DNA from: Hugenholtzia roseola DSM 9546
GTDB lineage: Bacteria; Bacteroidota; Bacteroidia; Cytophagales; Bernardetiaceae
NCBI RefSeq assembly: GCF_000422585.1
Contig: NZ_KE383878.1
Location: 24,408 to 88,407, forward strand
Length of the DNA stretch: 64,000 nucleotides
Direction of reading: 5' to 3'
Shown in pieces: positions 1 to 8,649 of this stretch; position 1 is the first letter of the stretch; each line of letters starts with the position of its first letter. The notes under the pieces are model-generated. The model saw only the letters and a list, made by a program, of their open reading frames with translations. It was not told the DNA's origin and ran no database searches. The position numbers and the translations under genes were made by a program.

Positions 1-46
1 CCGTTTTATCTGTTTTATCTGTGTTCGAAAAAAGAACGCCGATTTT

Positions 47-358
47 CTACACTTGATAAGATTGCCAAATTTGGACAATGCTTTCAAAAATCTCGGCAGT
101 GATAGGCAAAAAGCCGTCTTGCTGTAAGGTCTGAATCACCAAATCGCGCTCGCCGACATAAGGCAAAAACTCGCGTTTGACAAGAAAATGGCTTCGCAGG
201 TCGGCAGGAATCGCGCCCTGCATCAAGATTTTATCCTCGATGAGGTAGTTGGGCGAAGAACTGGCTATGGCAATCATGTCCACTTCTTGTGGTAGGCAGC
301 GAAAAGCTATCAGCGTGCTGGCTTTGCGCATTAAAAGGTGTTCTGTTTCGAGGCTCAT
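47..358 (-). CDS. Hypothetical protein, 103 aa
   Basis: I do not recognise this protein. It is 103 residues, without a signal peptide or clear membrane segment, and mixes short hydrophobic stretches (residues 15-45) with charged ones, so a small cytosolic protein is the likeliest reading. The ATG start lies 99 bp beyond the stop of the winged-helix gene, and both are read leftwards, so co-transcription is possible. The stop lies 47 bp from the window edge, so whatever follows downstream is not visible. Codon use resembles the neighbouring genes. It could be a small domain of a larger known family that I cannot identify by eye. Confidence 0.55.
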   Translation of the reverse strand: MSLETEHLLMRKASTLIAFRCLPQEVDMIAIASSSPNYLIEDKILMQGAIPADLRSHFLVKREFLPYVGERDLVIQTLQQDGFLPITAEIFESIVQIWQSYQV

Positions 359-456
359 AAAAAAACGGATAAATTAGGTGAATCAGGTTAAATTTAAGTG
401 AAAAAGTAGGCTAAAATTAAGCAAGTTTCTGCTTGAAAAAGGCAGAAGCCAATAGC

Positions 457-768
457 TTACATCTTGGTTTGGCTCATCAATTCTTTCAAGGCGTTGAGAT
501 GGACAAAATAGGCACGCTTGCCCCTTTCGGAAAGGCTATAAGAGGTGTTGGGCTTTTTGCCGATAAAACGCTTCTTGACTTTGACATAATCGCACTCCTC
601 TAAGGCGGCGATATGGCTGGCTAAGTTGCCGTCGGTGAGGTCTAAGGCGATTTTAAGGGCATTAAAGTCTGTCCAATCGTTTTGTGAGAGTGCCGTCATG
701 ATAGCCAATCTGATGCGATTATTGAAGGCTTTGTCGAGGTTGGCAAGGATACTACGAAGGTCGGTCAT
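457..768 (-). CDS. Winged-helix transcriptional regulator, 103 aa
   Basis: The whole protein is one winged helix-turn-helix domain of the MarR/ArsR-like type often annotated as 'transcriptional regulator, winged helix DNA-binding' in Bacteroidota. Residues about 15-30 (NNRIRLAIMTAL) form the first helix, and DLTDGNLASHIAALEECDYV (about 44-63) gives the HTH. The wing follows at about 64-80 (VKKRFIGKKPNTSYSLSERG), and SLSERGK is a typical ending for it. No effector domain is present, so regulation probably comes through dimer contacts or a partner. It is read leftwards and may share a transcript with the small gene downstream. Target genes cannot be inferred here. Confidence 0.85.
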   Translation of the reverse strand: MTDLRSILANLDKAFNNRIRLAIMTALSQNDWTDFNALKIALDLTDGNLASHIAALEECDYVKVKKRFIGKKPNTSYSLSERGKRAYFVHLNALKELMSQTKM

Positions 769-992
769 GGCTTCAAAGAGGAAAAGGGTCGTAAAAAGAG
801 GCTTTGCACCTGCGAAGGTACGAAATATCTTTGGAAAAAGGTTTCACTTTGTTTTTGTAGGCAACTTTGAAAAGTTCTTTTGCAGCAAAAATAACATTTT
901 TTGCGTTTGTTTGGCGTGGCAGGCTTTCTGATTTTGCCAAAAAAGGCGAACTTTGCAGCCAAATAAAATTTTCTAAAACCGATTTGATAGAG

Positions 993-1733
993 ATGAAAAA
1001 AAAATATGCCTTCACCATTCGCCTCCTATGTCGCGTATTTGTTCCGATTCTGCTACTAAGCCTTCTTTTGGCAGGCTGTAGGGAAGAGGAGGTTTTGCCG
1101 GGCAAAAGGCTTCGCCTGCGTGTGGTCAATGAATCTGCCGAACCTGTGGAAGGCGCGGCGGTCATGTTTTATGTGTCGGAAATAGATTTTCGTACAGGCA
1201 CAAGACAACTGCTCGATACGCTTTTTACCGATAAAGACGGCTATGTCAATGCCGAGTTTAAACCCGAAGACCTTATTTTGTACGTTTGTGCCGAAACCGA
1301 ATTTGAAAATAATTGGTATTCGAGCTTCAACATCGAGGTCTATGAACAGTTGGGCGTGAATCAGGCTATCGTAACGATTCGCCGCTCGATGATGGCAGAT
1401 TTGGCAGGCAAATTTGAAAAAAAGTGGAAACAGACCTATTACGCCATCAACGGCAATGCGCCCAATGCAAATTGTGGCAACCGTTTGGTGCATATCTTTC
1501 GCAACAACAACCTTATTCAGAAAGTAGAAGGCAATGAGTTTTGCCAATTCCCCGGCAGAGAAGTAGGGCAGGATATTTGGCAGGTAGCTCCTGACGGCAA
1601 TGGGCTATTGCTCGGCGTTTTTACCGCCCAACGTTATTACGAATTGGTGGAATTTACCCCTTTCAATATGACACTGCGCTACCGCACCCCCGACGGGCTT
1701 TATACGGTAGTAGAAAAATTTGAAGCCCAATAA
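993..1733 (+). CDS. Lipoprotein of unknown function, 246 aa
   Basis: The chosen ATG at 993 opens with a basic stretch (MKKKYAF), a hydrophobic core and the lipobox LLAGC near residue 29, a textbook lipoprotein signal. The upstream extension of the frame (to 867) would bury this signal, so I reject it. After the lipid Cys, residues about 40-110 look like a carboxypeptidase-regulatory/Ig-like beta sandwich (KRLRLRVVNESAEPVEGAAV and LFTDKDGYVNAEF), a fold common in Bacteroidota surface proteins. The rest (about 140-246) is unrecognised and contains two Cys (NANCGNR and NEFCQF). It stands alone, followed by a strong terminator. Role unknown; location is probably the outer membrane or periplasmic face. 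Confidence 0.75.
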   Translation: MKKKYAFTIRLLCRVFVPILLLSLLLAGCREEEVLPGKRLRLRVVNESAEPVEGAAVMFYVSEIDFRTGTRQLLDTLFTDKDGYVNAEFKPEDLILYVCAETEFENNWYSSFNIEVYEQLGVNQAIVTIRRSMMADLAGKFEKKWKQTYYAINGNAPNANCGNRLVHIFRNNNLIQKVEGNEFCQFPGREVGQDIWQVAPDGNGLLLGVFTAQRYYELVEFTPFNMTLRYRTPDGLYTVVEKFEAQ

Positions 1734-1776
1734 GCGCGATATTTCCTTAGCCTGCCCTTTTATGGGTAAGAACCCG

Positions 1777-1826
1777 ACAAAACCCTAAGCCTTCTTGTGG
1801 CGGCTTGGGGTTTTGTTGTCTTTTTT
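1777..1826 (+). terminator. Rho-independent terminator after the lipoprotein gene
   Basis: Arms at 1777-1791 (ACAAAACCCTAAGCC) and 1802-1816 (GGCTTGGGGTTTTGT) form a 15-bp stem with one G.T pair and a 10-nt loop. A T-rich run follows. The 3' arm overlaps the -33 element of the next promoter. Confidence 0.85.
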
Positions 1827-1847
1827 CTTTGCTTTTGTGTATCTTTG
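1816..1847 (+). promoter_or_regulatory. Bacteroidota-type promoter for ftsY
   Basis: TTG at 1816-1818, a 21-bp spacer, then TATCTTTG at 1840-1847, matching the TTG-N19-21-TAnnTTTG consensus. The start site should fall near 1853, about 125 nt before the ftsY ATG. It overlaps the preceding terminator. Confidence 0.7.
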
Positions 1848-1977
1848 CAGGGTATTCAGACAGGGCATTGTGTATGATGATACCATGCCGCTACTGCTGC
1901 TTTGCTAAGGGTCTTCTCTCCGTTTGCGCTCGGCAATAATTCCCCTTCTTACTGCTCACCCTATTTTCCATTTTCTT

Positions 1978-2940
1978 ATGTCTATCTTTAAACGCTTCTT
2001 CACCAAAGAACAAAAACAAACGCTTGATAAAGGTTTAGAAAAAAGCAAGAGTAGCTTTTTTGATAAAGTAAGTAAAGCACTTATTGGCAAATCCAAAGTA
2101 GATGACGATGTATTAGACGACCTCGAAAACATCTTAGTAGCCTCTGACGTAGGCGTAGAAACAACGGTAAAGATTATCAAACGCATCGAGGAGCGCGTAG
2201 CCAAAGATAAGTACGCCACTACCTCTGAATTAGACCGCATCTTGCGCGAGGAAATTGCCGCCCTTTTGTCCGAAAACTCGACCCCAGCTCAAAATTTTGA
2301 CCTTCCTGCCCAAACCAAACCTTACGTCTTGATGGTAGTAGGGGTCAATGGCGTAGGCAAGACCACCACGATTGGCAAATTAGCTGCCCAATACAAAGCC
2401 GCAGGGAAAAAAGTAGTCTTAGGGGCTGCCGATACCTTCCGCGCTGCCGCTGTGGAGCAGCTCATCACTTGGGGCAACCGCGTAGGCGTGCCTGTGGTTT
2501 CGAAAGGCATGGGCGTACATCCTGCCACCGTAGCCTTCGATGCGGTAGATTTTGCGATGAAAGAAGAAGCCGACATCGTTATCATCGATACGGCAGGCAG
2601 GCTTCACAATAAGATTAACCTGATGAACGAACTCTCTAAAATCAAGAAAGTGATTCAGAAGCACCTCCCCGATGCGCCACACGAGGTAATGTTGGTTTTA
2701 GATGGCAGTACAGGACAGAACGCCTTTTTCCAAGCCCAAGAATTTACGAAAGCTACCCAAGTAACCTCTTTGGCAATTACCAAATTAGATGGCACAGCAA
2801 AAGGAGGCGTTGTGATAGGCATTTCAGACCAGTTTAAAATTCCCGTCAAATATATCGGAGTAGGAGAAAAAGTAGAAGACCTGCAAATTTTCGACAAGTA
2901 CGAATTTGTAGATTCTTTCTTTTCTATTCAAAACGCCTAA
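1978..2940 (+). CDS. ftsY: Signal recognition particle receptor FtsY
   Basis: FtsY is the SRP-receptor GTPase that docks SRP-ribosome complexes at the membrane. Residues about 1-100 hold a short charged N-terminal part plus the helical N domain. The G domain then shows the P-loop GVNGVGKTTTIGKLAAQ (about 120-136), DTFRAAAVEQL, the G3 motif DTAGRLHNK and the G4 motif TKLDGTAKGG near residue 270. At 320 residues it is a short-A-domain form, as is usual in Bacteroidota. I chose the ATG at 1978 because the upstream TTG extension is not conserved-looking and the FtsY-type opening MSIFKRFF begins there. Its partner RNA is also in this window at 53.6 kb. Confidence 0.97.
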   Translation: MSIFKRFFTKEQKQTLDKGLEKSKSSFFDKVSKALIGKSKVDDDVLDDLENILVASDVGVETTVKIIKRIEERVAKDKYATTSELDRILREEIAALLSENSTPAQNFDLPAQTKPYVLMVVGVNGVGKTTTIGKLAAQYKAAGKKVVLGAADTFRAAAVEQLITWGNRVGVPVVSKGMGVHPATVAFDAVDFAMKEEADIVIIDTAGRLHNKINLMNELSKIKKVIQKHLPDAPHEVMLVLDGSTGQNAFFQAQEFTKATQVTSLAITKLDGTAKGGVVIGISDQFKIPVKYIGVGEKVEDLQIFDKYEFVDSFFSIQNA

Positions 2941-3139
2941 ACTTAGCCCTAAAAAGTAGGAAGGTAGCGAAAGCGATAATCCCTAAAATTTGGAGTAGGA
3001 TAGGGGCAATCTTTTGTCCCTACAAGCTCGACGCTTTCGCCTTTATGCCACACCTCATACAGAGCAACTTCCTTACCTGTATGAAAACAGAAGGCGCGTT
3101 TTTCGCGTTTAGATTCTTTACCTCACCTTGTTTTTTGCC

Positions 3140-6100
3140 ATGACCTCCCTTTCCGACTCTGCCGCTTTGAAACGACTTACTTTTTCCGAAGACCTCAATA
3201 CGCGCGATTATATCCTCATCAAGGGAGCGCGTGTCAATAATCTCAAAAATATCAACTTGGCACTGCCGCGCAATCGCTTTATCGTCGTTACGGGAGTTTC
3301 GGGTAGTGGCAAATCTTCTTTGGCTTTCGATACACTCTTTGCCGAAGGGCAGCGCATGTATGTAGAAAGCCTTAATAGCTACATGCGGCAGTTTTTGGGT
3401 AGAATGGAAAAGCCAGACGTAGATTGGATTCGTGGCGTTTCCCCTGCCATTGCCGTAGAGCAGAAGGTCAATACGCGCAATCCGCGCTCTACCGTCGGGA
3501 CAACTACCGAAATTTATGATTACCTCAAACTGTTTTTTGCGCGTATCGGCAAGACCTATTCGCCTATTTCAGGGAAGGAAGTGCGCAAAGATAGCGTTTC
3601 CGACGTAGTGGATTTTATTTTGAAGCACCCCGAAAACACCAAGTATCTCCTGCTTGCGCCGCTACAAATGCGAGAAGATAGAAGCCTTGCCGAAACCTTC
3701 AAAATCCTACTCCAACAGGGCTTTACGCGCATCAAACTTCAAGACGAGGTAATTTTTATCGAACAACTGCTGCCTGCTGATGCCATTCCTACCCCTATCG
3801 AAGACGAACAAGAAACCGAAGAAGCCGAAGATTGGGACGAAGAAATAGAAGCCGAAGCCCCTCAAAAAAAGAAAAAGGGTAGTAAAAAAACCAACAAGGA
3901 AAAAAATATCGCCACTGCTGCGCCACTATCTGCCGAATTGCAAAAAATTCAAGATTTGATAGAAAAGGAGCAAGCGCAACTCTTTGTTTTGATAGATAGA
4001 GGCATTGTCAAACAGCAAGATGAGAGTGTTCTCTTTCGATTAGCCGATTCGGTACAGACGGCATTTTATGAAAGTGATGGCATTTGTAGGGTAGAAATTT
4101 TTGAACCGCAGGCAGAGCCTACCGTTTCTATCTTTTCGGATAAATTCGAAGCCGATGGTATCGTCTTTGAAGAGCCTACTATTAACTTTTTTAGCTTCAA
4201 TAGTCCGCAAGGAGCTTGTAGGCGTTGCGAAGGCTTTGGCAATATCTTGGGCATTGATGAAGAATTGGTCTTTCCCGACAAAACCTTGTCTGTCTATGAG
4301 GGTGCAATCGCCCCTTGGCGCACGCCCAAAATGCGCAGTTGGCTCGAACCGCTGCTAAGACAGGGCATAGAGTTTGATTTTCCGATTCACCGCCCTTATG
4401 AGGAATTAGACCAAGCGCACAAGGATCTGCTTTGGAGTGGCAATTCCTATTTTGAAGGCTTAGATGGCTTTTTCAACTTTTTAGAGCGCGAAAGCCACCA
4501 AATTCAGTATCGCGTGCTTTATTCGCGCTACAAAGGCAAGCAGACCTGCCCCGACTGCAAAGGCTCGCGCATCAGAAAAGAAGCGGGTTTTGTCAAGATT
4601 GGGGGCAAATCTATTCAAGATTTGGTCTTGATGCCGATAGATGAGTTGGTAGAATTTTTAAATCAAATACAGCTCAATGCGCATGAGGAAAAAATTGCAC
4701 GCCGAATTTTGATAGAAATTAAAAACCGTTTGGGATACCTTTTGGAAGTGGGTTTGCCTTATCTGACCCTCAACCGCCAAACAGCAACCCTTTCGGGCGG
4801 CGAATTTCAGCGCATCAAATTAGCCACTTCTTTGGGTTCGGCATTGGTAGGCTCGATGTACATCTTAGACGAACCCAGCATTGGTTTGCACCCAAAAGAT
4901 ACGCAAAACCTGATTCGCGTCTTGAAACAGTTGCGCGATTTGGGCAATACCGTCATTGTAGTAGAACACGAGGAGGAAGTAATTAGAGCCGCCGACTACC
5001 TCATCGACATCGGCATGGACGCAGGCAGAGGGGGCGGCGAAGTCATCTTTGAAGGCACACCTTCAGAATTGGCAGAAAATCAAAATCAGGAGGGAAGCTA
5101 CACAGCGCAGTACCTAAGTGGCAGATTGCAAGTCTTTCAGCCCCAAAAGAGGCGCGAATGGTCGGATTTTATTCTTATTGAAGGCGCAAGGGAAAACAAT
5201 TTGCGCAACCTCGATGTCAAATTTCCCTTGGGCGTACTAACTGCCGTTACAGGTGTTTCGGGTAGTGGCAAATCTACTTTGATTCGCCAACTATTATACC
5301 CTGCCCTACTTCGAAACTTAGGCAGCACCAGCGAAGAAGTGGGAAAAATGCGCGACATATCGGGCAGCCTCAAAAAAATTACGCAGGTGGAGATGGTAGA
5401 CCAAAATCCGATAGGGAAATCTTCGCGCTCCAATCCCGTTACCTACGTCAAAGCCTACGACCTGATTCGTACCCTATATGCCGAACAGCCGCTTGCGGTG
5501 CAGCGTGGATACAGACCCGCTATGTTTTCTTTCAATGTAGAAGGCGGCAGGTGCGATAATTGCCAAGGCGAAGGTAAGATTAAGATAGAGATGCAATTTA
5601 TGGCAGATATTTATCTAACCTGTGAAGTGTGTCAGGGTAAAAGATTTAAAAAGGAAATTTTAGATATTACCTATCAAGACAAAAACATCACCGAAGTTTT
5701 AGAAATGACCGTAGATGAAAGCGTCCTCTTTTTCAAAAACAAGCCTCGTATTGTAGATAAATTGCTACCCTTGCAAGAAGTAGGCTTAGGCTACGTTCAA
5801 TTAGGGCAGTCTTCTAATACGCTTTCTGGTGGCGAAGCCCAACGCATCAAATTAGCCTCCTTTTTAGGAAAAGGGCAGAATAGCGCAAACGAACATATCG
5901 TCTTTATTTTCGATGAGCCGACGACGGGTTTGCACTTTCACGATATAGCCAAACTGCTCACCTCTATCAATGCCTTAGTAGATTTGGGACACACCGCCAT
6001 TGTCATCGAGCATAATACCGAGATGATTCAGGCTGCCGATTGGGTCATAGATTTGGGTAAAGATGGCGGCAAAAAAGGGGGAAATCTATGTTTTGAAGGC

Positions 6101-6175
6101 ACACCTGAAAATCTAATCTTAGAAAAAGACAATTATACGGCGCATTTTTTGCGGAAAAGTTTAGAAAAAAAATAA
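3140..6175 (+). CDS. uvrA: Excinuclease ABC subunit A
   Basis: UvrA is the damage-sensing ATPase of nucleotide excision repair. Two ABC modules are visible: Walker A GVSGSGKSSLAFD near residue 50 and GVSGSGKSTLIRQ near 709, and signatures LSGGEFQRIKLA and LSGGEAQRIKLA. Zinc-module cysteines occur as CRRCEGFG, CPDCKGSR, CDNCQGEGK and CEVCQGKRF. ATG 3140 is preferred over the TTG 12 bp upstream. At 1011 residues it is longer than the usual 940 or so, mainly because of an acidic then lysine-rich low-complexity insertion at about 218-258. Bacteroidota often carry two uvrA paralogues, and I cannot tell which this is. The 200 bp upstream hold no clear promoter. Confidence 0.95.
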   Translation: MTSLSDSAALKRLTFSEDLNTRDYILIKGARVNNLKNINLALPRNRFIVVTGVSGSGKSSLAFDTLFAEGQRMYVESLNSYMRQFLGRMEKPDVDWIRGVSPAIAVEQKVNTRNPRSTVGTTTEIYDYLKLFFARIGKTYSPISGKEVRKDSVSDVVDFILKHPENTKYLLLAPLQMREDRSLAETFKILLQQGFTRIKLQDEVIFIEQLLPADAIPTPIEDEQETEEAEDWDEEIEAEAPQKKKKGSKKTNKEKNIATAAPLSAELQKIQDLIEKEQAQLFVLIDRGIVKQQDESVLFRLADSVQTAFYESDGICRVEIFEPQAEPTVSIFSDKFEADGIVFEEPTINFFSFNSPQGACRRCEGFGNILGIDEELVFPDKTLSVYEGAIAPWRTPKMRSWLEPLLRQGIEFDFPIHRPYEELDQAHKDLLWSGNSYFEGLDGFFNFLERESHQIQYRVLYSRYKGKQTCPDCKGSRIRKEAGFVKIGGKSIQDLVLMPIDELVEFLNQIQLNAHEEKIARRILIEIKNRLGYLLEVGLPYLTLNRQTATLSGGEFQRIKLATSLGSALVGSMYILDEPSIGLHPKDTQNLIRVLKQLRDLGNTVIVVEHEEEVIRAADYLIDIGMDAGRGGGEVIFEGTPSELAENQNQEGSYTAQYLSGRLQVFQPQKRREWSDFILIEGARENNLRNLDVKFPLGVLTAVTGVSGSGKSTLIRQLLYPALLRNLGSTSEEVGKMRDISGSLKKITQVEMVDQNPIGKSSRSNPVTYVKAYDLIRTLYAEQPLAVQRGYRPAMFSFNVEGGRCDNCQGEGKIKIEMQFMADIYLTCEVCQGKRFKKEILDITYQDKNITEVLEMTVDESVLFFKNKPRIVDKLLPLQEVGLGYVQLGQSSNTLSGGEAQRIKLASFLGKGQNSANEHIVFIFDEPTTGLHFHDIAKLLTSINALVDLGHTAIVIEHNTEMIQAADWVIDLGKDGGKKGGNLCFEGTPENLILEKDNYTAHFLRKSLEKK

Positions 6176-6279
6176 GCCTTTTGTAGGGATTGCCTCCTAA
6201 AAATTGCTTGATAGGTTGCAGATTTTCTCTGCAAACGGTTCTTTTTGAAATCAATCTTACCCTTCGAAAAAATTAGTGT

Positions 6280-6852
6280 ATGGACAAGAAAAAATGCTTT
6301 GAGCTGGGCAGAATCATTCGTCCGCATGGCTTGGCAGGCGAAATGGTCATCTTACTTGAAGTAGATAATCCCGAAGATTATTTGGATTTGGATACCCTCT
6401 TTATAGAAAAAAAAGGACAACTTAGCCCTTATTTTGTAGAATCTTTGCATTTGCAGCCCAACGGACGCGCACTATTGGCACTCGAAGGGATTGATTCGAT
6501 AGAGGCGGCACAGGCTCTAAGCCAACTTGCCGTTTGGCTACCCGATAGCTATCTACCTGAATTAGAGGCTGATGAATATTTCCTTCATGAGTTAGTGGGC
6601 TATGAAGTCTTAGACGAAAAAATAGGGCGGCTCGGCGTGGTAGAAAATGTCTATGAACTTCCAACCGAAAACGCACTTGTCCTCACCTATCAAGGGGCAG
6701 AGGTCTTGATTTTGATGCAAAGCCAATGGATACTGAATTTAGACAAGACGGCAAAAAAAATAGAGATGCGCCTTCCCGAAGGGCTTTTAGAAGTCTATAC
6801 ACAGCCCCAAACGGCAGCCGATAAAGACGGCGAAGACGAAATGGAGCAATAA
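6280..6852 (+). CDS. rimM: Ribosome maturation factor RimM
   Basis: RimM helps assemble the head of the 30S subunit and binds ribosomal protein S19. The opening ELGRIIRPHGLAGEMVI (residues about 7-23) is the family hallmark. The first beta-barrel domain runs to about 95, and the PRC-barrel follows with DEYFLHELVGYEV (about 100-112) and a C-terminal block VLILMQSQWILNLD. Length (190 aa) is normal for Bacteroidota with a short acidic tail. The usual partners rpsP, trmD and rplS are not next to it. It sits 104 bp after uvrA and ends just before the tRNA-Arg promoter. ATG start with no competing upstream start. Confidence 0.93.
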   Translation: MDKKKCFELGRIIRPHGLAGEMVILLEVDNPEDYLDLDTLFIEKKGQLSPYFVESLHLQPNGRALLALEGIDSIEAAQALSQLAVWLPDSYLPELEADEYFLHELVGYEVLDEKIGRLGVVENVYELPTENALVLTYQGAEVLILMQSQWILNLDKTAKKIEMRLPEGLLEVYTQPQTAADKDGEDEMEQ

Positions 6853-6862
6853 GTTTCAAGAT

Positions 6863-6893
6863 TTGGCATTTTCGGAAAAAGCGTTTATTTTTG
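6863..6893 (+). promoter_or_regulatory. Promoter of tRNA-Arg
   Basis: TTG at 6863-6865, a 20-bp spacer and TATTTTTG at 6886-6893. It starts 10 bp after the rimM stop. The predicted transcription start near 6900 gives a leader of about 48 nt before the mature tRNA. Confidence 0.7.
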
Positions 6894-6947
6894 TGCCGTT
6901 GTTTGAAGCACAAGACAGCGAAAAAGCAGCTGGACTTTCCGCTTCCT

Positions 6948-7019
6948 GCACGCATAGTTTAATGGATAAAATTTCGGATTCCGGTTCCGAAGATGCAGGT
7001 TCGATTCCTGCTGCGTGTA
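6948..7019 (+). tRNA. tRNA-Arg (anticodon CCG)
   Basis: A complete 72-nt cloverleaf folds by hand. The acceptor GCACGCA pairs with TGCGTGT at 7012-7018 (first pair G.U). The D stem GTTT/AAAT is weak, one G.U plus three A-U pairs. The anticodon arm is TCGGA-TTCCGGT-TCCGA with anticodon CCG at 6981-6983, and the T arm is GCAGG-TTCGATT-CCTGC. The discriminator is A, and CCA is not encoded. It decodes CGG arginine codons. Confidence 0.93.
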
Positions 7020-7119
7020 CTTGGTGAAAAAAGCATTTTCACGTTCCCCTTTTGTTGTCTATCTTCTGACTCCCTTACAAGGCGATTTTCTGTTTTGTAA
7101 GGGTTATTTGTATAAAAAC

Positions 7120-8487
7120 ATGAACCATTCTGCACACTTAGCCCCTTTGTTTGCGCCTGCTTTCGTTTTAGAAGCCGTCCGTTTGGTAGAAGGCACAGGT
7201 ATTTCCGACCAACTTTTTGATATATGGGTAGAAGAAGGCATCATTACGGGGCTTTATCCTACCCAAAGTCGCCCGATTGCTGCCAATTTTGCTCGTCCTT
7301 TGCCTGCCCCTGCCACAAGGGAAAATGAAATCTGCCTTTCTGCGGCTTGGCTCGATATGCGGGCTTGGGTAGGTGAAATGGGCTATGAATACAAAGAAAC
7401 GCTTATCCAGACCGAAGCGGCTGCGCTGCGTGGCGGCTTTTTGCAGGTAGCCATTTTGCCCAATCAGCAGCCCATTTTAGAAAACAAAGAGACTGTGGCT
7501 TTTTTTAAAAACAAGAAAAAAATAGAAAACGGCGCGGTAGAATGGCTACCCATTGCGGCACTCACAGCGCAATGTCAGGGCAAAGACCTCACCGAATTTC
7601 ACGATTTACAGGCGGCAGGGGCGGTTGCTTTTTCAGACGGATTGAAGGCAGTGCATCATACAGGTACTTTGCTACGCGCCTTGCAGTATGCCAAACCTTT
7701 GGGCGCAGTTCTGATGCAAATAAGCAAAGAACCCTACCTTTCCGAACGGGGACAAATGCACGAGGGAATCGCCTCTACGCGCTTGGGGCTACGTGGGCTG
7801 CCTGCCTTAGCCGAAGCAATGGCGATAGAGCAGATGTTGGCGTTGTTGCGCTATACGGGAGGGCGTTTGCACTTTTCTACCCTTTCTACGGCAGAGGGCG
7901 TAGCTCTGATACGAAAAGCCAAAGCCGAAGGCTTGGCGGTGAGTGCAGATATGGCAGCCTATCAACTTTCCTTTTTAGATGAAGATTTAGCAGAATTTGA
8001 CACGCATCTGAAAGTATATCCGCCCTTTCGCGGCAATACCGACCGTTTGGCACTCCTTTCTGCCCTGCAAGATGGGACGATAGATTGCGTCGTTTCGAAT
8101 CACCAACCGCAAGACCTTGAAAGCAAACGTTTAGAATTTGACTTAGCAGAATTTGGTATCACAAGCCTACAAACGGCGTTTTCAAGCCTTTATGCTGCCC
8201 TACTGCCTCACTTAGGTAGAGAAAAAAGCCTCGCCTTAGCAGTGGAAAAACTAACAGCTGCCCCTCGCGCCATTTTAGGACTCGAAAAGAAAGTAGTCAA
8301 AGTAGGGGAAAAAGCCTTTTTCACACTCTTTGCACCAGAGGCAGCCCATGATTTTGAAAACAATCCTTTGGCTAAAAATGCCTCGAAAGCCACTAACTCG
8401 CCTTTTTTAGATGCCAAAATTGCAGCCCAAAAGCTCAAAGGTAGGGTGTTAGGCGTGGTAGAGAACGAAAAATGCTACCTATTTTAA
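7120..8487 (+). CDS. Dihydroorotase-like protein lacking metal ligands
   Basis: The protein (455 aa) has the overall plan of class I dihydroorotase, the third pyrimidine-biosynthesis enzyme: GAVAFSDGLKAVHH, the MHEG..STRLGL block, a LHFSTLSTAEGV strand and a C-terminal ALEK-type beta strand region. But the Zn-binding HxH of active enzymes is replaced by DMRAW (about 79-83), and the usual SDHAPH motif reads SNHQPQ (about 326-331). The third-ligand position in MQISKEPYLS also lacks His. It is therefore probably a non-catalytic homologue, as known for the pseudo-dihydroorotases that support aspartate transcarbamoylase. The ATG at 7120 is chosen because the upstream GTG (7015) lies inside the tRNA. 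Confidence 0.88.
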   Translation: MNHSAHLAPLFAPAFVLEAVRLVEGTGISDQLFDIWVEEGIITGLYPTQSRPIAANFARPLPAPATRENEICLSAAWLDMRAWVGEMGYEYKETLIQTEAAALRGGFLQVAILPNQQPILENKETVAFFKNKKKIENGAVEWLPIAALTAQCQGKDLTEFHDLQAAGAVAFSDGLKAVHHTGTLLRALQYAKPLGAVLMQISKEPYLSERGQMHEGIASTRLGLRGLPALAEAMAIEQMLALLRYTGGRLHFSTLSTAEGVALIRKAKAEGLAVSADMAAYQLSFLDEDLAEFDTHLKVYPPFRGNTDRLALLSALQDGTIDCVVSNHQPQDLESKRLEFDLAEFGITSLQTAFSSLYAALLPHLGREKSLALAVEKLTAAPRAILGLEKKVVKVGEKAFFTLFAPEAAHDFENNPLAKNASKATNSPFLDAKIAAQKLKGRVLGVVENEKCYLF

Positions 8488-8492
8488 CGACA

Positions 8493-8532
8493 CAAAAAAA
8501 ACACCTGCCCAAGAAGCAGGTGCTTTTTTTTA
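8493..8532. terminator. Bidirectional terminator between convergent genes
   Basis: CACCTGC (8502-8508) and GCAGGTG (8516-8522) pair around a 7-nt loop, with an A run before and a T run after. It can end the dihydroorotase-like transcript on the + strand and the SusCD transcript on the - strand. A second weak hairpin (TTAAAGAG/CTCTTTAA, 8592-8617) lies before it in the SusCD 3' region. Confidence 0.85.
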
Positions 8533-8649
8533 TACAAAACTATGAAAAACTTACTGTTATTTTGTTTTTCCTTTGTAGCGGAAAAGTCTATTTAAAGAGC
8601 ATTAAAGGACTCTTTAATAGCTATCTCATCACTATCTAAGACTATCAGA

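Noticed and set aside
2950-3080. Possible inverted repeat and decayed R-family copy between ftsY and uvrA
   Set aside because: Only short pieces such as TTGTCCCTAC match, too little to call a copy.
7015-7119. Longer GTG start of the dihydroorotase-like gene
   Set aside because: It begins inside the mature tRNA-Arg, and the first 35 residues do not resemble the family.
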